DNA from: Arthrobacter sp. SX1312
GTDB lineage: Bacteria; Actinomycetota; Actinomycetes; Actinomycetales; Micrococcaceae
Direction of reading: 5' to 3'
Assembly: GCF_002929295.1 (NCBI RefSeq)
Contig: NZ_PJIM01000001.1
Location: 666,040-730,039, forward strand
DNA length: 64,000 bases
The notes below the pieces were generated by a model. The model was not told the origin of the DNA. It searched no databases and saw only the letters and a list, made by a program, of their open reading frames with translations. Numbering within the stretch: position 1 is the stretch's first letter; each line of letters opens with the position of its first letter. A program made the translations under genes and the position numbers. Below, one piece after another: positions 1 to 8,313 of this stretch.

Positions 1-1
1 G

Positions 2-247
2 GTGAAGGCCTCCGTCGACGCCTGGGTCCAGGCCGTCGCCGACGGCTTCGCCCGGGACGGCACGACGGCGGCAGCGACCGCGGTCGTCGTCAGGGCCCTC
101 GTGGACGACGCGATGCGCGGGCAGCACCCGGAGCGGGCGTTCAAGGGCCACACGCACGTCGACGACCTCGCGGCGATCCTCGCCGGCCTGGCCGGGGCGC
201 CGGCCGCGGAGGTCAACGGGACCCGCATCGACGCGGTTCGGGGATAA
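2..247 (+). CDS. SDR-family oxidoreductase, C-terminal fragment
   Basis: The window opens inside this gene, and only the last 81 codons before the TAA at 245-247 are present. The visible part begins at a Val-Lys pair followed by a helix (ASVDAWVQAVADGF). This looks like the stretch just after the YxxxK catalytic lysine of short-chain dehydrogenases. A VVVRALV strand and an FKGHTHVDDLA segment follow, and the tail ends VNGTRIDAV, all typical of an SDR C-terminus. The GTG at position 2 is probably an internal valine, not a start. The Rossmann motif lies outside the window, so substrate and cofactor cannot be judged. Identification rests on pattern similarity alone. Confidence 0.5.
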   Translation: MKASVDAWVQAVADGFARDGTTAAATAVVVRALVDDAMRGQHPERAFKGHTHVDDLAAILAGLAGAPAAEVNGTRIDAVRG

Positions 248-254
248 TGGGACG

Positions 255-1334
255 GTGACCGACACCCTGACTCCCGTGGCCCCGCCCGCTCCCCTGCACG
301 ACCGCACCCAGCGCAGCTTCGCGTCGGACAACTACTCGGGGGTGCACCCCGAGGTCCTCGCGGCCATCGCCGCGGCGAACGAGGGGCACCAGGTCGCCTA
401 CGGCGAGGACCAGTACACCGCGCGGCTGCTGGAGGTGATGGAGCACCACTTCGGCGAGGGGATCTCCATCTACCCGGTCTTCAACGGCACCGGAGCGAAC
501 GTGCTCTCCCTGCAGTCGATGCTGCCGCGCTGGGGTGCCGTGATCTGCCCGCAGACCGCCCACATCAACGTCGACGAGAACGCCGCACCCGAGCGCGTGG
601 GCGGCATCAAGCTCCTGACCGTGCCCACGCCGGACGGCAAGCTCACGCCCGAGCTGATCGACCGCGAGGCCTGGGGCTGGGGCGACCAGCACCGCGCGCA
701 GCCCTTGGCCGTCTCCATCACGCAGACCACGGAGCTCGGGACGCTCTACTCGGTCGCCGAGATCAAGGCCATCGCCGACCACTGCCATGCCCGCGGGATG
801 CGCCTCCACATGGACGGCGCCCGGCTCGCGAACGCCGCAGCGGCGCTCGGCCAGCCCCTCCGGGCCTTCACACGCGACGCCGGCGTGGACATCCTGTCCT
901 TCGGCGGCACCAAGAACGGCCTCATGTTCGGCGAGTGCGTCGTCGTGCTGAACCAGGAGGCGTCCACCGGGCTCGAGTACCTCCGCAAGCTCAACATGCA
1001 GCTCGCGTCGAAGATGCGCTTCGTCTCCGCCCAGCTCATCGCCCTGCTCGACGGCGACCTGTGGCTCCGTTCGGCGTCCCACGCGAACGCCATGGCGGCC
1101 CGCCTGACGGAGGGGGTCCGGGGGATCCCCGGCGTGACCCTTACCCAGGAGACCACCGCGAACGCGGTCTTCGCGATCCTGCCCCCCGGCGCCGCGGACC
1201 GCATCCGCGAGAGCTTCAGGTTCTACGACTGGGACCAGGCCACGGGCGAGGTCCGCTGGATGTGCTCGTTCGACACCACCGAGGAGGACGTCGACGCCTT
1301 CATCGACGCCATCCGCCGGGAGGCGTCCGCCTGA
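255..1334 (+). CDS. ltaE: low-specificity threonine aldolase (PLP-dependent)
   Basis: A 359-residue fold-type I PLP enzyme of the beta-eliminating lyase/threonine aldolase family, of normal family length. It should cleave L-threonine or L-allo-threonine to glycine and acetaldehyde in the cytoplasm. The N-terminal SDNYSGVHPEV segment, the HINVDEN region, the LHMDGARLANAAAALG motif carrying the PLP-contacting Asp, and SFGGTKNG with the Schiff-base Lys near residue 220 are all present. It starts at GTG 255, only 7 bases after the stop of the preceding SDR fragment, so it is probably cotranscribed with it. The nearby ATG at 248 runs into a stop after three codons and is rejected. Family assignment is firm; stereopreference is not visible. 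Confidence 0.9.
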   Translation: MTDTLTPVAPPAPLHDRTQRSFASDNYSGVHPEVLAAIAAANEGHQVAYGEDQYTARLLEVMEHHFGEGISIYPVFNGTGANVLSLQSMLPRWGAVICPQTAHINVDENAAPERVGGIKLLTVPTPDGKLTPELIDREAWGWGDQHRAQPLAVSITQTTELGTLYSVAEIKAIADHCHARGMRLHMDGARLANAAAALGQPLRAFTRDAGVDILSFGGTKNGLMFGECVVVLNQEASTGLEYLRKLNMQLASKMRFVSAQLIALLDGDLWLRSASHANAMAARLTEGVRGIPGVTLTQETTANAVFAILPPGAADRIRESFRFYDWDQATGEVRWMCSFDTTEEDVDAFIDAIRREASA

Positions 1335-1387
1335 CGGTCCCGGCGCGCCGCCGCTGCGCGCCCGCCCCCAGGGCATAGCCTGCGGGA

Positions 1388-2023
1388 GTGAGTGCAATCG
1401 GTGGCGTGTCGCAGCTTCCTGCCGAGTTCCTCGACGCCCTCGCGGGCCTCCGGCGGGCGGCACGCCGCAGCGAGATCCGCCTCGAAGAGGTTCCCGCACC
1501 CTCCCGCCTGGCCCCCTTCGCCGTCGCCCTCGGTGCCGAGGTGTTCGAGGCGACCCTCCCACCGCTCACCCCCGTCCACGGTCCGGCACGCTCCCTCGTC
1601 GTCGCGCCCGATCCGGAGGAACTGGCCACGGGCCGCTTCATCCTCCTCTACGACCCCGCGGGCTCCGAGGTGTGGAACGGCCGGTTCCGGATCGTGACGT
1701 ACATCCGCGCCCAGCTCGAGGCGGACATGGGCAACGACGCCCTGCTCGGCTCCGTGGCCTGGACCTGGCTCGTGGAGGCCCTGCAGAACCGAGGCGCCCG
1801 CCACCACAGCGCGGGCGGCACCGCCACGAGGATCCTGTCCGAGAGCTACGGCATGCTGGGGGACCGCCCGGACACCATCGACATCGAACTCCGGGCCTCC
1901 TGGACACCCGACACCTCCGACGTGCAGCGCCACCTCGAGGCCTGGACGGACATGGTGTGCACCTTCGCCGGCCTGCCGCCCCTGCCCGCCGGCGTCGCCC
2001 ACCTTCCGCACCGACGGTCCTGA
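1388..2023 (+). CDS. DUF3000 family protein
   Basis: A 211-residue soluble protein of the actinobacterial DUF3000 family, which has no assigned function. Recognisable features are the LAPFAVALGAEV segment, a strand-rich middle (GRFILLYDPAGSEVWNGRFR), and a C-terminal half with SVAWTWLVEAL and GTATRILSESYG. No membrane segment or signal peptide is visible. It starts at GTG 1388. It lies just upstream of ribonuclease D on the same strand with a 66-base gap, an arrangement commonly seen in actinobacteria that hints at a shared transcript. No catalytic residues can be proposed. Confidence 0.85.
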   Translation: MSAIGGVSQLPAEFLDALAGLRRAARRSEIRLEEVPAPSRLAPFAVALGAEVFEATLPPLTPVHGPARSLVVAPDPEELATGRFILLYDPAGSEVWNGRFRIVTYIRAQLEADMGNDALLGSVAWTWLVEALQNRGARHHSAGGTATRILSESYGMLGDRPDTIDIELRASWTPDTSDVQRHLEAWTDMVCTFAGLPPLPAGVAHLPHRRS

Positions 2024-2089
2024 GGCCGCGTGCGAGACGCGGGAGGGGCCGTCGGGCCGCGGAATGCTCCGGGATAGACTGAAAACACC

Positions 2090-3397
2090 ATGAGTTCCCA
2101 CACTTCCGAACAGACGGACCGCATCGAAGCATCCGATCCCGCCGACACAGGCATCCCCGAATCCCTCGCCCTCACCGAACCGCGCGACGGCGTGCCCCTG
2201 GTCATCGACACCCAGGCCGGGCTCGAACGCGCGGCGGCGGCCCTCGCGGCCGGGACGGGGCCGGCGGGTGTCGACGCCGAGCGGGCCTCGGGCTTCCGGT
2301 ACGGGCAGCGCGCCTTCCTCGTGCAGATCCGCCGCGAGGGAGCGGGCACCTGGCTCATCGACCCGGAGCCCTTCGACGACCTCCGCATCATCGACGAGGC
2401 CCTCGACGGCGTCGAGTGGATCCTGCATGCCGCCAGCCAGGACCTGCCCTGCCTCTCGGAGCTCGGCATGTGGCCGGACCGGCTCTTCGACACGGAGCTC
2501 GCGGCGCGGCTGGCCGGACTGCCGCGGGTGGGTCTCGCCGCCGTCATCGAATCGCAGCTCGGCTTCAGCCTGGCCAAGGAGCACTCGGCCGCGGACTGGT
2601 CGAAGCGGCCGCTCCCCGAGCCCTGGCTCCGCTACGCGGCGCTCGACGTCGAGGTCCTCACCGAACTGCGCGACAAGCTGGCCGCGCTCCTCGAGCAGGA
2701 CGGCAAGCTCGGGATCGCCGAGGAGGAGTTCGAGCACATCCGCCGGACTCCCCCCGCGGAGCCGCGCGTGGACCCCTGGCGCCGCACCTCCGGGCTGCAC
2801 CAGCTGCGCGACCGGCGGCAGCTCGCCGCCGTGCGGCAGATGTGGCTCGAGCGGGAGGACCTCGCGCAGCGCCGCGACGTCGCTCCCGGCCGACTGATCC
2901 CGGACTCCGCCATCGTCGCCGCGGCCAAGGCCATGCCGACCACCGTCCCCCAGTTGCTGGCGACCAAGGGCTTCCACGGCCGGGCGGCACAGAAGGAGGC
3001 CCCGCGCTGGATCCGGTGCCTCAGTGAGGCGGGGAAGCTCACCGACCTCCCGCCCCTGCACGTCTCCTCGAATGCTCCGCCCCCACCCCGCGTCTGGGCG
3101 GAGAAGGACCCCGAGGCCGCTGCCCGGCTGCAGACCGCCCGGCCCCGCGTGACGCAGCGCGCCGAGAAGCTGGGGATGCCGGTGGAGAACCTGCTGACGC
3201 CGGACTACCTGCGCCGTCTCGCCTGGCGCCCGCCCGCGGAGATCTCGCTCGAGTCCGTCGCGGCGGCCCTCGCCGATCTCGGTGCACGTCCGTGGCAGAT
3301 CGAGCAGGTCGCCGCGATCATCACGGTCGCCTTCCTCGACCCGGATCCGCTGCCCGCCAAGGGTGGACAGGGAAACCAGGACGCGGCTGCCGACTAG
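2090..3397 (+). CDS. rnd: ribonuclease D (HRDC-domain 3'-5' exonuclease)
   Basis: A 435-residue exoribonuclease that trims RNA 3' ends, for instance during tRNA maturation. The DEDD exonuclease domain occupies about residues 40-195. It shows GVDAERASGFRYG (first acidic pair near residue 61), the HAASQDLPCL motif with its Asp, and YAALDVEVL with the last Asp near 186. An HRDC RNA-binding domain follows at about 225-305 (RQLAAVRQMW to APRWIRCL). A C-terminal second HRDC-like region has ENLLTPDYLRRLAW. The start is ATG 2090. All acidic metal ligands of the family appear intact. Its neighbour is DUF3000. Confidence 0.92.
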   Translation: MSSHTSEQTDRIEASDPADTGIPESLALTEPRDGVPLVIDTQAGLERAAAALAAGTGPAGVDAERASGFRYGQRAFLVQIRREGAGTWLIDPEPFDDLRIIDEALDGVEWILHAASQDLPCLSELGMWPDRLFDTELAARLAGLPRVGLAAVIESQLGFSLAKEHSAADWSKRPLPEPWLRYAALDVEVLTELRDKLAALLEQDGKLGIAEEEFEHIRRTPPAEPRVDPWRRTSGLHQLRDRRQLAAVRQMWLEREDLAQRRDVAPGRLIPDSAIVAAAKAMPTTVPQLLATKGFHGRAAQKEAPRWIRCLSEAGKLTDLPPLHVSSNAPPPPRVWAEKDPEAAARLQTARPRVTQRAEKLGMPVENLLTPDYLRRLAWRPPAEISLESVAAALADLGARPWQIEQVAAIITVAFLDPDPLPAKGGQGNQDAAAD

Positions 3398-3428
3398 CCG
3401 ATCTCACCCGGGCGGCCGCTTGCACGCT

Positions 3429-3448
3429 ATGTTACTGACCAGTAACAT
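3429..3448. promoter_or_regulatory. TetR-type operator palindrome upstream of fadA-fadB
   Basis: A 20-base inverted repeat with two perfect 9-base arms (ATGTTACTG and CAGTAACAT) around a central AC. It sits 35 bases before the chosen fadA start and its RBS. This symmetry and length are typical of TetR-family operators, and fatty-acid oxidation genes in actinobacteria are often controlled by acyl-CoA-responsive TetR regulators. The regulator is not in this window. An ATG begins at the first base of the palindrome in the fadA frame but has no RBS, so I treat this as operator DNA, not coding sequence. Confidence 0.6.
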
Positions 3449-3482
3449 GTTCGCGGATCAACATCTCGAAGAGGAGTACCAG

Positions 3483-4742
3483 GTGAGCCCAGAAACCGGG
3501 ACCATGCCCACGGGCAGAACGGCACGCGCGTCACGCGCCGTCCGCGACGTCGTCTTCGTCGACGGAGTACGGACCCCCTTCGGCAAGGCGGGCGACAAGG
3601 GCATCTACGCCGGCATGCGCGCCGACGACCTCGTGGTGAAGTGCATCCGCGACCTGCTGCGCCGCAACCCGTCCCTGCCGCCCGAACGCATCGACGACGT
3701 CGCGATCGCGGCCACCACGCAGACCGGCGACCAGGGGCTCACGATCGGCCGGACGGCCGCCCTCCTGGCGGGGCTCCCCCGCACCGTCCCCGGCTTCGCC
3801 ATCGACCGCATGTGTGCGGGCGCCATGACGGCCGTGACCACCACGGCGTCCGGCATCGCGTTCGGTGCGTACGACGTCGTCATCGCCGGCGGCGTCGAAC
3901 ACATGGGCAACCACCCGATGGGCGCCGACGCGGATCCGAACCCGCGCTTCATGTCCGAGCGCATCGTGGACCCCGCGGCCCTGAACATGGGCAACACCGC
4001 CGAGAACCTCCACGACCGCTTCCCGGGTATCACGAAGGACCGCACGGACGCCTACGCCGTGCGCAGCCAGCAAAAGCTCGCCGCGGCCTACGAGGACGGG
4101 CGCATCCAGCCCGATCTCGTGCCGGTCGCCGGGAAGAAGACCGGCGCGGGCTGGACCCTCAACAGCGTCGACGAGCCCCCGCGTCCCGGCACCACCGTGG
4201 AGGACCTCGCGACGCTGCGGACGCCGTTCCGCGCCCACGGGCGCGTCACCGCCGGCAACGCCGCCGGACTGAACGACGGCGCCACCGCGGCCCTCCTCGC
4301 CTCCGCCGACGCGGCGGCGGAACTGGGCCTGCCTGTGCGGATGCGCCTGGTGGCCTACGCCTTCGCCGGTGTCGAACCGGAGGTCATGGGCATCGGGCCC
4401 GTCCCCGCCACGGAGAAGGCGCTGCGCCAGGCCGGGCTGGACATCTCCGACATCGGCCTGTTCGAGATCAATGAGGCTTTCGCCGTCCAGGTCCTGAGCT
4501 TCCTCGACCACTTCGGCATCGACGACGACGACCCGCGCGTGAACCGCTACGGCGGCGCCATCGCCGTCGGGCACCCGCTCGCCTCCTCCGGTGTGCGCCT
4601 CATGAACCAGCTCGCCCGCCAGTTCGAGGAGGACCCCTCGGTCCGCTACGGCATGACCACCATGTGCATCGGCCTCGGCATGGGCGCGACCGTCATCTGG
4701 GAGAACCCCCACCACGAGCACTACGGACAGGATGCAACATGA
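3483..4742 (+). CDS. fadA: acetyl-CoA acyltransferase (beta-ketothiolase)
   Basis: A thiolase of 419 residues from the GTG at 3483, performing the last step of fatty-acid beta-oxidation (3-ketoacyl-CoA + CoA to acetyl-CoA + shortened acyl-CoA). The nucleophilic Cys is in DRMCAGAMTAV near residue 111, the catalytic His in VGHPLASSGVR near 364 and the second Cys in TMCIGLGMGA near 395. The start was chosen because GAGGAG at 3471-3476 lies 6 bases upstream. The reading frame stays open to 3282, but earlier ATGs overlap the end of rnd or the operator. Its stop overlaps the fadB start (ATGA), so the two are translationally coupled. Confidence 0.9.
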   Translation: MSPETGTMPTGRTARASRAVRDVVFVDGVRTPFGKAGDKGIYAGMRADDLVVKCIRDLLRRNPSLPPERIDDVAIAATTQTGDQGLTIGRTAALLAGLPRTVPGFAIDRMCAGAMTAVTTTASGIAFGAYDVVIAGGVEHMGNHPMGADADPNPRFMSERIVDPAALNMGNTAENLHDRFPGITKDRTDAYAVRSQQKLAAAYEDGRIQPDLVPVAGKKTGAGWTLNSVDEPPRPGTTVEDLATLRTPFRAHGRVTAGNAAGLNDGATAALLASADAAAELGLPVRMRLVAYAFAGVEPEVMGIGPVPATEKALRQAGLDISDIGLFEINEAFAVQVLSFLDHFGIDDDDPRVNRYGGAIAVGHPLASSGVRLMNQLARQFEEDPSVRYGMTTMCIGLGMGATVIWENPHHEHYGQDAT

Positions 4743-6865
4743 GCTTCGAACGCTACGACGAACTGGCCGCGCTGGTTCCCGCCGAGATCGTCACCCACTC
4801 CTATGTCCAGGACATCACGCTGCCCGAGGGCGCCGGGGTGCTCGCGCTCATCACCCTCGACAACGACCTCGACCACGCGAAGCCCACCACCCTCGGGCCC
4901 AACACGCTGATCGAGTTCGGCCGCACGCTCGAGGGCCTGAAGTACCGAGCGGCGCGCGGGGAGATCTCCGCCGTCGCCGTGACCGGCAAGCCCTACTTCC
5001 TCGTCGCCGGCGCGGACCTCACCACGGTCAAGAGCGTCAGGTCGGAGCACCTCGGCCGCCTCATGGCCGAGCTCGGCCACGAGGCGTACGACCTCCTCGC
5101 GGACCTGGGCGTGCCGAGCTTCGCCTTCATCAACGGCGTGGCCCTGGGCGGCGGCCTGGAGATCGCCCTCGCGGCGACCTACCGCACCGTCTCCTCGGGC
5201 GCCAGCGGCATCGGCCTGCCCGAGGCCTTCATCGGCCTCGTCCCGGGCTGGGGCGGCGTCTACCGCCTCCCCCGCCTCATCGGCCCGGCCAACGCGGTCA
5301 AGGTCATGATCGAGAACCCGCTGAGCAACAACCGGAGCCTGAACGGCCGGGCCGCCTACGACCTCGGAATCGCGGATGCCCTCTTCGAGCCCGCCGACTA
5401 CATCGAGCAGTCCCTCCTCTGGGCCGCCCGGGTGGTCAACGGCGGTGAGGCCGCGGACGCCGTCGAGCAGCGGCGTGCCGGTCTCGCCCGGTACGACGAC
5501 GCCGAGTGGTCCGGCGCCGTCGCGGCAGGCCGTCGATTCGTGGAGGCGAAGACCAGCAACGCCGCTCCGGCGCCGTCGCGGGTGCTCGACCTGCTCGAGG
5601 CGGGCCTCACGCTGTCCCGGAAGGAATCGGCGGCTGCCGAGTGCACGGCCCTCGCCGAACTCATGCAGACGGCCGAGTTCCATGCCACGGTGTACGCCTT
5701 CCTGGATCTGGTGCAGAAACGCGGCAAGCGCCCCGCCGGCGCCCCGGACCGGAAGCTCGCCCGCCCGGTCTCGAAGGTCGGCGTCGTCGGGGCCGGGCTC
5801 ATGGCGAGCCAGCTCGCGCTGCTGTTCGCCCGGCAGCTCAAGGTCCCGGTGGTCCTCACGGACATCGACCAGGCCCGCGTGGACAAGGGCGTCGCGTACG
5901 TCCACGCGGAGATCGACAAGACGCTCGAGCGCAAGCGCCTGACGCAGGACGCCGCGAACCGCACCAGGGCACTCGTCTCCGGCTCCGTGTCGAAGGACGT
6001 CTTCGCGGACGCCGACTTCGTCATCGAGGCTGTCTTCGAGGAGATGTCGGTCAAGAAGCAGGTCTTCGCGGAGGTCGAGGCCGTCGTCTCGCCCGAGTGC
6101 ATCCTCGCGACCAACACGTCCTCGCTGTCCGTGGCCGAGATGGCCGCGGACCTGGTGCACCCCGAACGCGTGGTCGGCTTCCACTTCTTCAACCCGGTGG
6201 CGGCCATGCCGCTGCTCGAGGTGGTCCGCGCACCCAAGACCGACGACGCCGTGCTCTCGACCGCCTTCGTCCTCGCGAAGGGCCTGAAGAAGAACGCGGT
6301 CCTCGTGCAGGACGCGCCGGCGTTCGTCGTCAACCGGATCCTCGGCCGCATGTTCGGCGAGATCACCGCGGTCTTCGACGAGGGGACGGACGCGGAGACC
6401 GCGGACAACGCCCTCCGGCCGATGGGCCTGCCCATGACGCCGTTCCGGCTGCTCGCCCTCGTGGGCCTGCCCGTCGGGCAGCACGTGCAGGAGTCGCTGC
6501 ACACCGCGTTCGGCAACCGCTTCCACGTCTCCGCGAACCAGCAGAAGCTGATCGATGCCGGCGTGAAGGGCCTGTGGGAGAAGCAGGAGGACGGCTCCTC
6601 CGTGGTTCCCGAGCAGACCCTGGCGCTCATGGACCGCGGAGACAGCCCGTCCTCCTCGGAGGAGGTGCTGCGCCGCACGCAGGACGCCCTGGCGGACGAG
6701 ATCGGGCGCATGCTCGACGAGGGCGTCGTCGCGGCCCCCGAGGACATCGACCTCTGCATGATCATGGGTGCCGGCTGGCCCATGCACCTGGGCGGCATCA
6801 CCCCCTATCTCGATCGCGTCGGCGCGTCCGAGCGCGTTCTCGGGAAGCGGTTCCACCAGGGCTGA
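4739..6865 (+). CDS. fadB: fatty-acid oxidation complex alpha subunit: enoyl-CoA hydratase / 3-hydroxyacyl-CoA dehydrogenase
   Basis: A 708-residue bifunctional enzyme that hydrates enoyl-CoA and oxidises L-3-hydroxyacyl-CoA with NAD+. The N-terminal crotonase domain (about residues 1-300) has VAGADLTTVKS, the oxyanion-hole region GVALGGGLEIALA and the LPEAFIGLVPGWGG motif. The NAD-binding domain begins near 343 with GVVGAGLMASQ, followed by TNTSSLSV and GFHFFNPVAAMPLLEV carrying the catalytic His near 480. The C-terminal helical domain runs to the stop. ATG 4739 overlaps the fadA stop. Together fadA and fadB form a trifunctional beta-oxidation complex. A terminator follows at 6907-6941. Confidence 0.93.
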   Translation: MSFERYDELAALVPAEIVTHSYVQDITLPEGAGVLALITLDNDLDHAKPTTLGPNTLIEFGRTLEGLKYRAARGEISAVAVTGKPYFLVAGADLTTVKSVRSEHLGRLMAELGHEAYDLLADLGVPSFAFINGVALGGGLEIALAATYRTVSSGASGIGLPEAFIGLVPGWGGVYRLPRLIGPANAVKVMIENPLSNNRSLNGRAAYDLGIADALFEPADYIEQSLLWAARVVNGGEAADAVEQRRAGLARYDDAEWSGAVAAGRRFVEAKTSNAAPAPSRVLDLLEAGLTLSRKESAAAECTALAELMQTAEFHATVYAFLDLVQKRGKRPAGAPDRKLARPVSKVGVVGAGLMASQLALLFARQLKVPVVLTDIDQARVDKGVAYVHAEIDKTLERKRLTQDAANRTRALVSGSVSKDVFADADFVIEAVFEEMSVKKQVFAEVEAVVSPECILATNTSSLSVAEMAADLVHPERVVGFHFFNPVAAMPLLEVVRAPKTDDAVLSTAFVLAKGLKKNAVLVQDAPAFVVNRILGRMFGEITAVFDEGTDAETADNALRPMGLPMTPFRLLALVGLPVGQHVQESLHTAFGNRFHVSANQQKLIDAGVKGLWEKQEDGSSVVPEQTLALMDRGDSPSSSEEVLRRTQDALADEIGRMLDEGVVAAPEDIDLCMIMGAGWPMHLGGITPYLDRVGASERVLGKRFHQG

Positions 6866-6906
6866 CACAGCGCCCGGCATCGGCCCTGCGCAGTGTCTGA
6901 CGGACA

Positions 6907-6941
6907 GGAAAGGCCCCGATCAACAGGTCAGGGCCTTTTCC
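6907..6941 (+). terminator. intrinsic terminator after fadA-fadB
   Basis: An inverted repeat GGAAAGGCCC / GGGCCTTTTCC with a 14-base loop sits 41 bases after the fadB stop. The 3' arm contains a TTTT run, which gives a bulged stem ending in T residues. It probably ends the fad transcript. From here to 7209 no gene or other structure is convincing. Confidence 0.65.
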
Positions 6942-7209
6942 GCTTGTTGTACCTCTTGCATCGGGGTGTAGGCAGGGGTGGCGCATCGGAGACGGGGCGA
7001 GGGTCGCGGTTCCCCGGTAGTGAATTTCTCCAGGCGCCCTCCACGAGTGGTCAGGCGAGCAGTAGTTCGGCCCGTCGTGAGCGTCGCGCGTAGGGGTATG
7101 CCGGAGTACTGTGATCGCCCGGCGCACGGCTCAGCGATGTCGGCGGGTGGGCCGTCTCTCCAGACCGTGCGCTTATTCTCCCTGGTGTTCGCGTTCGTGC
7201 GGGCTGCTG

Positions 7210-8194
7210 CTAAGGCAGGGAGGCGCGGTGGATCTGTAGGTGTGGCGGTCGGCGTACTGATCCCGGGGCATGCCGGGCCCCGGGACTGCTGTTGGGAGGC
7301 GCGGTCGTCCTCCAGCCGGGGAGTTCCTTCATGTGGTTGCAGGCTTCACACAGCCCGGCGCCGTGGGCGAGGCTGGTGGGCCCATCGTCACGCCAGGGGA
7401 CGATGTGGTCGTAGTGGCGCACCACAGTACGGGGTCCTGCACAGGGGGTCGCGGGCCTGGATGAAGCTGCGCTGCCCGGCCGGGAAGAGCCGGGCTCGGG
7501 ACTCGGCAGCCACCAGTTCCCCGCTACCGGGGGCGGTGTGGAGGCGTCGGAGCAACACCTCGAAGCTCTGCCCGTTCTTTGCTGCCTGCCCCGAAATCTG
7601 TCCTGCTCGCCCGGTGGTGAGGAGGTTCCGGGCCCAGCCAGCCAGGACGATCCCGCAGCCGGGAAGCCGGGTCGGGTCACTCTCACCCTGGAACAGGGTG
7701 CAGTCCGTCGTGATCAGCTTCACCTCGACCCGGGAGGACCCTTTTGGGGTGCCGGTAGTTCGCTCCACCAGTGCGTCGGCCGTGGCCTGACCACGGCTCC
7801 GCTCATCCCCGCCGCTCGTTCAGCGTCGGCGTGCCGGGTCAGCTCCGCATGCACCGCAACCCCCCTCAGTGACCGGCAGCAGGGCCGTCAGATAGGTCGG
7901 GGTGTCCGGAGCCGGCCGTAGACTCACCCCCAGCACGCCCTTACGGAGGAAGATGCCGAGGTGGCAGTGCTCATCGGGCGAAGTCAGCTCGACGCCGGCT
8001 TCTTCTCCTCCCGCTGGGGCCGCGCAACACGCACGGAACGCGTGTATCTCCGAGCCATCGCGCACGACGGGGACACCGGGTCCCGCACCCGTCGGATCGC
8101 TCGACGACTCGGCGTCAAAGTCACCGTACTCGGCCCAGCCCGAGCACAGCTTGTCCACAAAGGCATCGTCCCCCCGTGGTGCGGGGGTGGTCAC
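7210..8194 (-). pseudogene. frameshifted DUF222/HNH endonuclease (13E12-repeat-like)
   Basis: Read on the reverse strand, pieces in different frames add up to one DUF222-HNH protein. The N-terminal piece (about 8194-7866) ends VSLRPAPDTPTYLTALLPV. The next frame gives VAVHAELTRHADAERAAGM. The third piece (7790-7440) contains VEVKLITTDCTLFQGE, LVAAESRARLFPAGQRSF and CRTPYCGAPLR. The final piece (about 7440-7210) has RHYDHIVPW and HGAGLCEACNHMKELPGW, the HNH nuclease core. At least three frameshifts are needed, one at a run of six C near 7862-7868. The gene must be inactive. These nucleases occur in many copies in Arthrobacter genomes. Confidence 0.8.
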
Positions 8195-8245
8195 CGGGCG
8201 GCTTTTGTCTTTCCCACCAGTGGTGAAACGTTTTCATGGTCGTCA

Positions 8246-8313
8246 GTGGTTGTGATCTGACGCACTATGCATATAGGATCACACCACTTCCTATATACGA
8301 AGGGGGTTCGCTG
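8246..8313 (+). promoter_or_regulatory. promoter/operator region of the sugar-acid operon
   Basis: This A+T-rich stretch before the first operon gene holds nested inverted repeats. ATATAGGA (8271-8278) pairs with TCCTATAT (8290-8297). GTGGTTGTGATC (8246-8257) pairs, with one extra base, with GATCACACCAC (8277-8287). TATGCATA (8266-8273) is self-complementary. A possible promoter is TTGTGA at 8250 and TATAGG at 8272 with 16 bases between, which would start transcription inside the repeats. That is a sensible place for the operon's own GntR repressor. A strong RBS (GAAGGGGG) precedes ATG 8314. The operator assignment is inference. Confidence 0.5.

Noticed and set aside
3282-3482. Longer N-terminus for fadA
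   Set aside because: It would overlap rnd and the palindrome, and adds no thiolase sequence; GAGGAG points to GTG 3483.
4721-6880. 719-codon reverse-strand open frame opposite fadB
   Set aside because: A complementary-frame shadow of a firmly identified gene, with Arg/Asp/Gly/Val-rich translation and no motif.
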